Below, one piece after another: positions 25,682-33,772 of a stretch of 64,000 nt of DNA. Numbering within the stretch: the first letter of the stretch is position 1; each line of letters starts with the position of its first letter. This stretch comes from Bacteroidia bacterium (GTDB lineage Bacteria > Bacteroidota > Bacteroidia > AKYH767-A > OLB10). The stretch covers positions 434,001 through 498,000 of the forward strand of contig JBAOIA010000011.1 of NCBI GenBank assembly GCA_037045145.1, given 5' to 3'. The position numbers were made by a program, and so were the translations under genes. The notes beneath the pieces are model-generated. The model saw only the letters and a program-made list of their open reading frames with translations. It was not told the DNA's origin and made no database searches.

Positions 25682-26470
25682 ATGAATCTGGATTTAACGC
25701 ATAAAAAAGCCCTTGTTTGCGGTAGCACACAAGGCATTGGTAAAGCAGCGGCAAAAGAACTTTGCCTTCTTGGTGCCAAGGTTGTGCTTTTGGCAAGAAA
25801 TGAACAAAAACTTAAAACAGTAGCTTCGGAGCTAAACACATATAGTAAAACGGAACCAGAATATATTGTGGCAGATTTTTCTGATCCTGAAAATTTAAGA
25901 AAGCAAGTTCGTGAATACATAAATAAAAATGGTGGGTTCAATATCTTAGTCAATAATGCAGGCGGTCCTCCGGCCGGAAATATTACCGATGCTACAGCAA
26001 TAGGTTTTATTCAAGCATTTAAAGAACATCTTATTTGCAATCATTATCTGGCACAGGAATGTATGGCCGGCATGAAGGAGTTGGGCTATGGAAGAATTGT
26101 TAATGTAATCTCAACTTCGGTGAAACAACCGATAAAAGGACTTGGTGTTTCCAATACCATAAGGGCCGCAGTAGGTAACTGGAGCAAAACCATGTCAATA
26201 GAACTGGCACCATTCGGTATAACAGTAAACAATGTTTTGCCCGGTGCAACACTCACAGCACGATTGGAACAGATAATTGCAGATAAGGTTGAGAAAACAG
26301 GAAAATCAGAAAGGGAAGTTATTGAATCTCTAACGACAGAAATTCCTGCCAAACGTTTTGCCAATCCCGAAGAGACAGCAGCTGCAATTGCATTTTTAGC
26401 TTCTCCAGCAGCAGGTTATATTAACGGTACCAACGTGGTTGTTGATGGTGGCCGTACTGCATGTCTGTAA
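25682..26470 (+). CDS. Atypical short-chain dehydrogenase/reductase family protein
   Basis: A 262-residue SDR-fold protein resembling 3-oxoacyl-ACP reductases. The nucleotide-binding motif reads CGSTQGIGKA (residues 13-22), close to TGxxxGIG but with Cys for the usual Thr. NNAGGPPAG is present. The catalytic stretch that is normally Y-x3-K reads VSNTIRAAV, so the Tyr and Lys are replaced by Ser and Arg, whereas ISTS holds the usual Ser region. The C-terminal GYINGTNVVVDGGRT is typical. It may bind a nucleotide without normal dehydrogenase chemistry. It ends two bases from the convergent histidine kinase gene. Confidence 0.85.
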   Translation: MNLDLTHKKALVCGSTQGIGKAAAKELCLLGAKVVLLARNEQKLKTVASELNTYSKTEPEYIVADFSDPENLRKQVREYINKNGGFNILVNNAGGPPAGNITDATAIGFIQAFKEHLICNHYLAQECMAGMKELGYGRIVNVISTSVKQPIKGLGVSNTIRAAVGNWSKTMSIELAPFGITVNNVLPGATLTARLEQIIADKVEKTGKSEREVIESLTTEIPAKRFANPEETAAAIAFLASPAAGYINGTNVVVDGGRTACL

Positions 26471-26472
26471 AA

Positions 26473-29400
26473 TTATTGATAAAGCAGAAACTTGATTTTA
26501 TTTAAAATTTGATCGTTGTTTAATGGTCTCGCTAAAGTATCTGTAGCACCGGCATTGAGGCATTTATCTTTTTCCTGAGCATCAGAGCCTGACAGAACAG
26601 CCAGTACGGGTATATTTTTGTACTGAGCAGTTTTGCGTATTTCGGCAATAGCATCAATTCCATTCATCACCGGCATCATGATATCCATTAATACAATATC
26701 AACATGAGGATTTTTTTCAAGTTTATTTATGGCTTCTTTTCCATCATAAGCACATATAAGATTTGCTCCTGCATTTTCAATTAATGTTGTTAAGGCATAG
26801 ATGTTTCGCAAATCATCATCTGCCATCAATATGGTTTTTCCGCTTAATGATGACTCGTGAAAAGTATGCTCAACAATGGCTTCTTTTTGCGGAATACCGG
26901 CAGGCACCTGTAACTGATTCATTACTTTTTCGAGCTGCTTTTTATTTAAAGGCTTTCGGTGGTGTGCTGTTATATTATACTCACTAATCAAAACTTCTGT
27001 AGGCTTAAGTTCACTGATAATATGGATAGGAATTTGACTAAGTTTTTTCTCCGAGCGGATACTGTTAAGTAAACTTCCTCCATCAATATCAGGCAGATTA
27101 TGGTCTAAGATAATGACATGTGGTTGATATTTCTTTGCAAGTAAAATTCCTGTTTCACCATTCTGTGAAGCAATTGCTTTATAGTTAAAAATATGGCAGT
27201 AATCTATTAATGTTTTAAGGAATGCAATATCTTTTTCGAGAATTAAAATTACCTTGTCGAATGGTGTGATGAAATTTCTGTCATCGGTAAAATCATTATC
27301 AGGAAAATTTGAAACAATGGTATTGATTAATGGCAATTCCTGTTTAATATTTTGCGGTTTTTGTTGCTTAGTTTCTGCTTGTGTGATGACTTTCTTTACA
27401 GGATTGTCATTTGTACTTTCACAGGATGCAAAAAATGGAATAAACACAGTAAACGTACTTCCTTTACCCGGGGTACTCTGTAAAACAATTTCACCACCGA
27501 GAATTTGAACAATTTCGCGACTGATGGTTAGACCCAACCCTGTTCCACCATATTTTCTACTTGTACTGTTATCAACCTGCTTAAATGATTCAAATACCTG
27601 TTTCTGTTTATCAACAGGAATTCCAATTCCTGTATCTGTTACACTTATTGCAATAATATCTTCTTCAAATTGGAGATTATGAATCCTGCAATCTTCTGTT
27701 GTTGCTTTTCTGAAATCAAGACTAACCAGCCCGTTTTTATCGGTAAACTTCAAAGCATTGGAAATAAGATTTTTTATTACCTGCTCCAAACGCAACTTGT
27801 CGCTAACCATTTCCGGATAGCAGTCATCCCACACTTTTACCTCAAAGTTTATCTGCTTTTCGTTTGCATACTCTTTAAATAACAGGTTAATATCGTTAGC
27901 AACAGTTTCGATATTCATTTTTTCAAATACAAACTCCAGTTTACCGCTTTCAATTTTTGAAATGTCAAGAATATCATTGATAAGCATTAATAAATCGGCC
28001 CCCGACTTGTGTATGACACTTGCATGTTCAATTTGTTTGTCGGTGAGATTTTTATTTTTATTTCCTGCAAGTAGTTTTGCAAGAATCAAAATGCTATTTA
28101 GTGGTGTGCGAAGCTCATGCGACATATTTGCAAGAAATGCCGATTTAAACTTATTGGTTTGCTCAAGCTGTGTTGCTTTAAAGGCAAGGGATTGACGTGC
28201 TTCTTCAACGGCAAGGCTTCTTTCTTCGAGCAGATGTGCTTTAATTTCAAGATTTGCATTGGCAGCTTTCAGTTCTTCCTGTTGCTTTTCCAATTCTTTT
28301 TGTGACACTTCCAGCTCTTCAGATTTAATTCTCAGGTTATGATTTACCTGTGCCAACTCTTGTTTTTGTGTCACCAACTCTTCTGATTGAATGATACTTT
28401 CTTCAAGCAATTCTCGAGTGAGAGCATTGGAGTACACGGCATAGATACTTGCTGATACGGGTTCAATAAGACGATGTAAATAGTTTATTCCTGAAGCACT
28501 GAGTTTGTTTAACGAAGCAATTTCCATAGCACCAATTACACGACCGGATGCAAATAGTGGCATGACAAAAACAGAACAAGGCATGGACTTGTTTTGGTTG
28601 TCTTTACCAACTTCAAAAAGTAAACTGGTTTCTAATTTTTCGTTATTTTCAATACATTTCTTTACCAACTGATGTTTGATCCATTCTAAATGCAAATCGC
28701 TAAGGTTTTGGCTCCTGCAATACATTCCTTTTAAATCAACCTCAGGCAGAAACTCTTCTTTAAGTTCTATAAGAAAAACGGTTCCATGACATGCTCCTGC
28801 ATATTCAACCACCTCTTTAATCAGGTTGTTGCAAAGTACATGCATGTCGAAGGTATAATCTTTATTTAAAACACTAATTCGCTCAAGACCTTCTGAAATC
28901 CATTTTTGCGAAGCATCTTCATCACTGGCAGCCTTTAATTTGCAACGCATGTCAAGAAGTGCTTTCCCCTGAACATCATTTTCGCTTAAGGGCACAAAGT
29001 GATAATCAAAATTTCCATGACCAATATTGTTGGCAAACTCTGCTGTACGATTTAATCCGCTTACATGTGCTTTAAGTGCATCTATCATTTCGCCAACAGC
29101 ATTTTTTGGTGTTTTAATATTCAATTCAGGAAGTTCGCCTTTTCCTAATTGCAACAAATAGCGTCTGATTTTCATCAGTGGGTTTACAACTTGTTTGTTC
29201 AAAAACAAAGTAATAATGATGATGAAGTTGATAATTACCATTGCCAACCCTAAAACAACAGCCATCAGTATTATAAAAGACTGAATCATTTCTTTTTGCT
29301 TAGCAGTAGTTTCAGCACGCTTTTTTATGTTGAAGTCGCTAAGTAAGGCAGTAATTTCCTGTACTTGTGGAGTAATTTGTGTTTCTAAAATCTCTACATT

Positions 29401-29832
29401 ATTTTCTGTACTAAAACGAGCCTTTTCTATCAACTGAGATTCAAAATAAATTAAGCGGTCGTATTTTTCGAATAGGCCGATTAATGCAAGCTGTTCTTTT
29501 TGTTGCCACGATTCTGAAAGGCGTTTAAGTTCCTTTTTTAGTGCAGGATATTGTGTTTCGTTAATAAACAGAAGCTCACTGATGGCAGAGGTTTTGTTTT
29601 TGCGAAAAGCCACATTGGTTGCCTGAAGCCATGAATTATTTACTAATTGTGCAAGATCGGAAATTGCTGATTGAGATGGGGTGGTTACTTCTGCAATTTC
29701 AATAGTGATATTTTTGCTTTTGTCAATAATATAGGTGCTAATAAAGGCGTTGGCTAAGGTGATAACAATAAGCATGATAAAAATGAAATAAAGCTTTTTA
29801 TCAATTTTAAAAGACCATTTATTGGATTGCAT
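26473..29832 (-). CDS. Hybrid sensor histidine kinase with two receiver domains
   Basis: A 1119-residue membrane kinase. The domains in order are a transmembrane span (about 15-32), an extracytoplasmic helical sensor (about 40-185), a second span (about 187-212), a HAMP-like linker, and a GAF-like domain (about 315-460). A long Glu/Lys/Gln coiled coil (about 465-565), HisKA with NMSHELRTP (phospho-acceptor His572), and HATPase_c with GTGLGLTIS follow. Receiver 1 (about 875-985) has Asp910. Receiver 2 (about 1005-1119) has the DDD pocket and Asp1050, but the conserved Lys is Arg (LARPL). The ligand is unknown. No separate output regulator adjoins it. Confidence 0.93.
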   Translation of the reverse strand: MQSNKWSFKIDKKLYFIFIMLIVITLANAFISTYIIDKSKNITIEIAEVTTPSQSAISDLAQLVNNSWLQATNVAFRKNKTSAISELLFINETQYPALKKELKRLSESWQQKEQLALIGLFEKYDRLIYFESQLIEKARFSTENNVEILETQITPQVQEITALLSDFNIKKRAETTAKQKEMIQSFIILMAVVLGLAMVIINFIIIITLFLNKQVVNPLMKIRRYLLQLGKGELPELNIKTPKNAVGEMIDALKAHVSGLNRTAEFANNIGHGNFDYHFVPLSENDVQGKALLDMRCKLKAASDEDASQKWISEGLERISVLNKDYTFDMHVLCNNLIKEVVEYAGACHGTVFLIELKEEFLPEVDLKGMYCRSQNLSDLHLEWIKHQLVKKCIENNEKLETSLLFEVGKDNQNKSMPCSVFVMPLFASGRVIGAMEIASLNKLSASGINYLHRLIEPVSASIYAVYSNALTRELLEESIIQSEELVTQKQELAQVNHNLRIKSEELEVSQKELEKQQEELKAANANLEIKAHLLEERSLAVEEARQSLAFKATQLEQTNKFKSAFLANMSHELRTPLNSILILAKLLAGNKNKNLTDKQIEHASVIHKSGADLLMLINDILDISKIESGKLEFVFEKMNIETVANDINLLFKEYANEKQINFEVKVWDDCYPEMVSDKLRLEQVIKNLISNALKFTDKNGLVSLDFRKATTEDCRIHNLQFEEDIIAISVTDTGIGIPVDKQKQVFESFKQVDNSTSRKYGGTGLGLTISREIVQILGGEIVLQSTPGKGSTFTVFIPFFASCESTNDNPVKKVITQAETKQQKPQNIKQELPLINTIVSNFPDNDFTDDRNFITPFDKVILILEKDIAFLKTLIDYCHIFNYKAIASQNGETGILLAKKYQPHVIILDHNLPDIDGGSLLNSIRSEKKLSQIPIHIISELKPTEVLISEYNITAHHRKPLNKKQLEKVMNQLQVPAGIPQKEAIVEHTFHESSLSGKTILMADDDLRNIYALTTLIENAGANLICAYDGKEAINKLEKNPHVDIVLMDIMMPVMNGIDAIAEIRKTAQYKNIPVLAVLSGSDAQEKDKCLNAGATDTLARPLNNDQILNKIKFLLYQ

Positions 29833-29898
29833 TGCTCCGGTTATAAAAAATATTTAAAAATTATACGAGGAGGAGGTGCAAATGGTTACCCTAATGAA

Positions 29899-29930
29899 TC
29901 AAAAAATCCCGCTGACAAAGGCGGGATTTT
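29899..29930 (-). terminator. Terminator of tRNA-Cys
   Basis: AAAATCCCGC and GCGGGATTTT (29903-29930) form a 10 bp stem with an 8-base loop. On the minus strand it follows the tRNA 3' end by 6 bases and runs into TTTTTT (29906-29901). Confidence 0.85.
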
Positions 29931-29935
29931 GAGTG

Positions 29936-30006
29936 AGGTCGCGAGCAGATTCGAACTGCTGTACAAGGTTTTGCAGACCTCTGCCTAGCCACTCGGCCAC
30001 GCGACC
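29936..30006 (-). tRNA. tRNA-Cys (anticodon GCA)
   Basis: The minus strand folds as a standard tRNA: the 7 bp acceptor stem GGTCGCG/CGCGACC, a D-arm with GCCGAGTGGCTAGGC, the anticodon arm AGGTCTGCAAAACCT with GCA at 29972-29974, and the T-arm AGCAGTTCGAATCTGCT. The 3' CCA is not encoded. A promoter element lies 15 bases upstream. Confidence 0.95.
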
Positions 30007-30020
30007 ATATTTACTGGCGG

Positions 30021-30028
30021 CAAATGTA
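30021..30028 (-). promoter_or_regulatory. -7 element of tRNA-Cys
   Basis: Minus-strand TACATTTG is an exact TAnnTTTG match 15 bases upstream of the mature tRNA 5' end, with a TTG 18 bases further upstream. Confidence 0.7.
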
Positions 30029-30108
30029 AAAATATTTTGCTTGCAGCAACAGGAATGAAAATAATGAAATAAATGGTCTTAAACGATAAAAGAGATAAAC
30101 CGGTTACA

Positions 30109-30459
30109 TTAAATTTCAATAACAAATATAGCCTCACGTATAAAACCCTGTACAGGAGGATTGTATTTGGTTATAGCCACTTTTATTTTACTGCAGATTG
30201 TAAAACGCTCTTTCATTTTTTGTGCAATGCGGTTGCCAACATGTTCTATAAGTTTTGAAGGAATTGACATTTGTGTTTTAACCATTTCATTGACTTCGAC
30301 ATAATCAATTGTCTGTGTCAGATTATCGGAGTTTGCGGCATTACTCAGGTCGGCATAAAAAGTTATATCCACACAATAACGGCTGCCAATTGCTGTTTCT
30401 TGCGGAAGGCAGCCATGATAGGCATAACATTCAATTCCGGATAAAATAAGCTGGTACAT
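30109..30459 (-). CDS. folB: Dihydroneopterin aldolase
   Basis: FolB cleaves dihydroneopterin to 6-hydroxymethyl-dihydropterin and glycolaldehyde in folate synthesis. The 116-residue protein has the family features YAYHGCLPQE (the substrate-binding region with Tyr/His), the TIDYVEV segment, KLIEHVGNRIA with the conserved Glu that anchors the pterin, and the C-terminal VAITKYNPPVQG with the catalytic Lys. The ATG at 30459 gives the typical start MYQLILSGIE. An upstream in-frame TTG overlaps the promoter and is rejected. Confidence 0.93.
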   Translation of the reverse strand: MYQLILSGIECYAYHGCLPQETAIGSRYCVDITFYADLSNAANSDNLTQTIDYVEVNEMVKTQMSIPSKLIEHVGNRIAQKMKERFTICSKIKVAITKYNPPVQGFIREAIFVIEI

Positions 30460-30477
30460 AATACAAAATTTTGGGTA

Positions 30478-30485
30478 CAAAAGTA
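30478..30485 (-). promoter_or_regulatory. -7 element of folB
   Basis: Minus-strand TACTTTTG matches TAnnTTTG, 18 bases before the chosen ATG, and so implies a leader of about 13 bases. Confidence 0.62.
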
Positions 30486-30543
30486 AGTCATTGATAAATG
30501 ATTCTTTTTATTTAATATCGCCTTTTATTTATGAAATATAAAA

Positions 30544-32079
30544 ATGAAAATTCGTCTTGTTTTATTATTCACCATTATAAACCTTAATCTGCTAATGGCT
30601 CAGCAGCCCATAACTTTAAATGTGTCTCAGCCTGATCAAAACTGGCCTAATAGTGTTACTTACCATATTTTTGTCCGTTCGTTTTCTGATGGCAACGGTG
30701 ACGGAATTGGCGACCTAAAAGGTATTACAGCCAGATGGGAGTATCTTAGAAAATTAGGTGCAGAAGCAATTTTAATCAGCCCTATATTTGCTTCACCATC
30801 GTACCATAAATATGATGTAACAGATTACTATAAATTATCACCGGAATATGGGAATATTGAATCGTTTCAATATTTTATTAAAGATGCCCATGCCGAAGGA
30901 TTTAAGGTGATTTTAGATATACCGCTAAATCATTGCAGCAGCAAACACCCCTGGTTTTTAGAAGCAGCAAAAAACCCGGCAAGTGCAATGCGAAACTATT
31001 TTGTGTGGAGTAACAATCCACCTGCAACCGAAAAAGATAAATGGTATTTGCCAAAAGATGAAAAAGGTAATATCATTGGAAAAACATACTACTATGGTTT
31101 TTTCAGCCCTGAAATGCCTGACTGGAACTACGACAATGCACAGGTAGTTGAAGAGTCTCAAAAAATATTAAAATTTTGGATTGATTTGGGAGTAGATGGA
31201 TTCAGGTTGGATGCCGCACAGCATATTTTTAAAGATCACAATAAAAATATTGGCTTTTGGAATATGATTTCGGCTTATATAAAAAGTATTAACAAGCACG
31301 CCTTTTTAGTAGGCGAAGTGGACAACTCCTCTGATGTGGTAGCACCATATCTTAAGCCACTCGATGCATGTTTTGATTTTGATTTGTCACGTGAGATTGT
31401 ACAGTCATTGAAGAATGAGAATGCAAGCAATTTTCCTGTGAGAATGGAAAAAATAATCACACACTATAGTGTTGCAAACAAAGATTATAGAGATGTTATT
31501 TTTCTTACCAATCACGATCAGAACAGATTGATGAGTGAAGTTGGAAATAATTTAGACAAGGCAAAACTAGCTGCCAATATTTTATTTACACTCCCGGGAA
31601 TTCCATACATTTATTATGGAGAAGAAATAGGGATGAAAGGAGAAAAGCCAGATGAGTTTATTCGGGAGCCCATGTTATTTGCTCCTGAAAAAGAAGATGA
31701 AATGCGGCCAAATTGGATGAAACCAAAATACAGCACAGATAAAACAGTTGAACCGGCAATTGTACAGATAAAAGAAGATCAGTCGCTATGGAATCATTAT
31801 TCAAGACTCATTTCTTTGCGCAAAGACAACAGAGCATTGTATTTTGGTCAATTTGAAAACTCATCTTTGAGCAGTAAAAGTATAATAGCATATTACCGCA
31901 TTTATAATCAAATGCGTGTTTTAATTATTAACAATGTAAGTGCCACAGCCGTTACGCTCACTAAAGAAGAGAAAGACAACTCGCTTGTAAATTCAATTTA
32001 TCAGACTTCAAAACAAACAATTGTTAAAGGTAACAAAATAACACTGGCACCATACAGTACAATCATACTCACCAATTGA
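30544..32079 (+). CDS. Secreted GH13 alpha-amylase-family glycoside hydrolase
   Basis: A 511-residue enzyme with a signal peptide (ending LLMAQ, residue 20) and a GH13 (beta/alpha)8 barrel. The catalytic triad is in conserved blocks: DGFRLDAAQ (nucleophile Asp223), LVGEVD (acid/base Glu258), and FLTNHDQNR (transition-state Asp325). DIPLNHCSSKHPWF marks conserved region I. A C-terminal beta domain follows from about residue 420. It would hydrolyse alpha-1,4 or alpha-1,6 glucans or oligosaccharides outside the cytoplasm. The exact specificity cannot be read. It stands alone; there is no susC/susD pair near it. Confidence 0.93.
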   Translation: MKIRLVLLFTIINLNLLMAQQPITLNVSQPDQNWPNSVTYHIFVRSFSDGNGDGIGDLKGITARWEYLRKLGAEAILISPIFASPSYHKYDVTDYYKLSPEYGNIESFQYFIKDAHAEGFKVILDIPLNHCSSKHPWFLEAAKNPASAMRNYFVWSNNPPATEKDKWYLPKDEKGNIIGKTYYYGFFSPEMPDWNYDNAQVVEESQKILKFWIDLGVDGFRLDAAQHIFKDHNKNIGFWNMISAYIKSINKHAFLVGEVDNSSDVVAPYLKPLDACFDFDLSREIVQSLKNENASNFPVRMEKIITHYSVANKDYRDVIFLTNHDQNRLMSEVGNNLDKAKLAANILFTLPGIPYIYYGEEIGMKGEKPDEFIREPMLFAPEKEDEMRPNWMKPKYSTDKTVEPAIVQIKEDQSLWNHYSRLISLRKDNRALYFGQFENSSLSSKSIIAYYRIYNQMRVLIINNVSATAVTLTKEEKDNSLVNSIYQTSKQTIVKGNKITLAPYSTIILTN

Positions 32080-32187
32080 AAGCTAATTAAAACCAATATA
32101 AACCCGTGAATTGAAGTAGTATGTAGAGGGTATAGTGAAGTCAAACCTTTCAAAACTATGCTGATGTTTTACAGGTAGAATCGGGTA

Positions 32188-33726
32188 CTAAACCAACTTC
32201 AATGCAGATTCTAATCTTTTAATCACCTCGTTTTTACCTAACAGGTCAATCATTGGAAAAAGATCTACGCCTTGTGCTTGTCCGCTAATAAAAACACGAA
32301 AGAGTTGAAGCACTTCACCGGGTTTGATATTGTTTTTTTCTGCAGTAGCTTTAAAAATCTGCTCGGTATGCTGACTGCTCCAGTCCTGTAAAGCCATAAA
32401 TTCATCAGAAAGTGTTTTGAAAAAGGAAATAAAATCCGGTTTCCATTTTTTAGCAATAACGGCCTGATCAAATTCTACCGGTGCTATAAAAAGATAAATC
32501 CCTTTTTCGAGCATTTCTTTCTCAAACTGAACACGAGGTTTTAGTAATGCCACACATGCTGAAAGAAAATTATCTGACAGACGCACATCATCAGCACTGA
32601 ATCCGGTGCGTGATGCAACTGAGGGTTTAATACGTTTTACAATGGCTTCGACAGGTTGTTGCAATAACCATTGTGTGTTGTACCATTTTGCTTTTTCAGG
32701 ATCGAAACGAGCACCTGCTTTGTGAACATGATCTATAGAAAATGCAGCAATGAGTTGGTTAATATTAAAAATTTCCTGCTCGGTTCCGGGATTCCATCCC
32801 AACATGGCAAGCATGTTAACAAATGCTTCGGGGTAGTAGCCATTTTCGCGGTAACCACTCGAAACTTCACCTGTTACAGGATCTTTCCATTCAAGAGGAA
32901 AGACTGGAAATCCTAACCTGTCTCCATCGCGCTTACTTAGTTTTCCTTTACCATCAGGTTTCAGCAACAAAGGCAGGTGCGCATAGTGGGGCATTTGCGC
33001 AGTTAGACCAAGATAACGATAAATTAAAATATGAGCAGGTGCAGAAGGCAACCACTCTTCACCTCTTATGGCATGGGTTATTTCCATCAGGTAGTCATCT
33101 ACAATATGTGCTAAATGATAAGTAGGCATACCATCACTTTTAAGCAGCACTTTATCATCTACTAAATTAGAATCAAAACTAACTTCACCACGAATGAGGT
33201 CGGTAAAAGTTATAGTTTCATTTTCCGGAACTTTTAGTCTTATAACATAAGGAACATTGTTTGATAGTCGTTCATTAACTTCTTTGATTGTTAGAGCCAA
33301 TGAATTATTAAGTTTCATTCTTGTTGCACTGCCATAAGAAAATGTTTCTTTTTTTTGTTCGGCAGTTTGACGTTGTTGTTCTAACTGTTCTGCAGTATCA
33401 AAAGCATAATAGGCTTTGCCCGATTCAACAAGTTGTAAAGCGTAGCTTCTGTAAATTTCTTTCCGCTCACTCTGTCTGTAGGGTTCATGTTTTCCACCAA
33501 CAGAAACACCTTCGTCAATAGTAATGCCACACCAGTTCAGTGCATCAATGATATATTGTTCGGCACCGGAAACAAAACGATTCTGATCGGTATCTTCTAT
33601 TCGTAATAAAAAATCGCCTCCATGTTTCTTAGCAAAAAGCCAGGCATAAAGCGCTGTGCGTACACCACCCATGTGTAACGGGCCGGTTGGGCTGGGGGCA
33701 AATCGTGTTCTTATTCTTCGCTGCAT
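32188..33726 (-). CDS. gltX: Glutamate-tRNA ligase
   Basis: GltX charges tRNA-Glu with glutamate in the cytoplasm. The 512-residue class I synthetase has the HIGH motif within RFAPSPTGPLHMGGVRTALY and the KMSKS variant GKLSKRDGDRLGFPVFP. The glutamyl-specific GEEWLPSAPAHILIY and a helical anticodon-binding domain follow. The length is typical of the discriminating bacterial enzyme. The promoter element at 33743-33750 lies 17 bases before the ATG. Confidence 0.97.
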   Translation of the reverse strand: MQRRIRTRFAPSPTGPLHMGGVRTALYAWLFAKKHGGDFLLRIEDTDQNRFVSGAEQYIIDALNWCGITIDEGVSVGGKHEPYRQSERKEIYRSYALQLVESGKAYYAFDTAEQLEQQRQTAEQKKETFSYGSATRMKLNNSLALTIKEVNERLSNNVPYVIRLKVPENETITFTDLIRGEVSFDSNLVDDKVLLKSDGMPTYHLAHIVDDYLMEITHAIRGEEWLPSAPAHILIYRYLGLTAQMPHYAHLPLLLKPDGKGKLSKRDGDRLGFPVFPLEWKDPVTGEVSSGYRENGYYPEAFVNMLAMLGWNPGTEQEIFNINQLIAAFSIDHVHKAGARFDPEKAKWYNTQWLLQQPVEAIVKRIKPSVASRTGFSADDVRLSDNFLSACVALLKPRVQFEKEMLEKGIYLFIAPVEFDQAVIAKKWKPDFISFFKTLSDEFMALQDWSSQHTEQIFKATAEKNNIKPGEVLQLFRVFISGQAQGVDLFPMIDLLGKNEVIKRLESALKLV

Positions 33727-33742
33727 AAACTAAATTCTGCTG

Positions 33743-33750
33743 CAAAGATA
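33743..33750 (-). promoter_or_regulatory. -7 element of gltX
   Basis: Minus-strand TATCTTTG is an exact TAnnTTTG match, 17 bases upstream of the gltX ATG. Confidence 0.62.
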
Positions 33751-33772
33751 ATCGAGTAAAAGATTGTGTAGT

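Noticed and set aside
29867..29932. Strong Shine-Dalgarno-like GAGGAGGAGGT followed by ATG and a 16-codon frame
   Set aside because: The frame runs through the tRNA-Cys terminator and encodes no recognisable peptide. There is no promoter or downstream gene on that strand.
31384..31402. TTGTCACGTGAGATTG as another parS site
   Set aside because: It is in the middle of the GH13 gene and matches only the CACGTG core with poor flanks.
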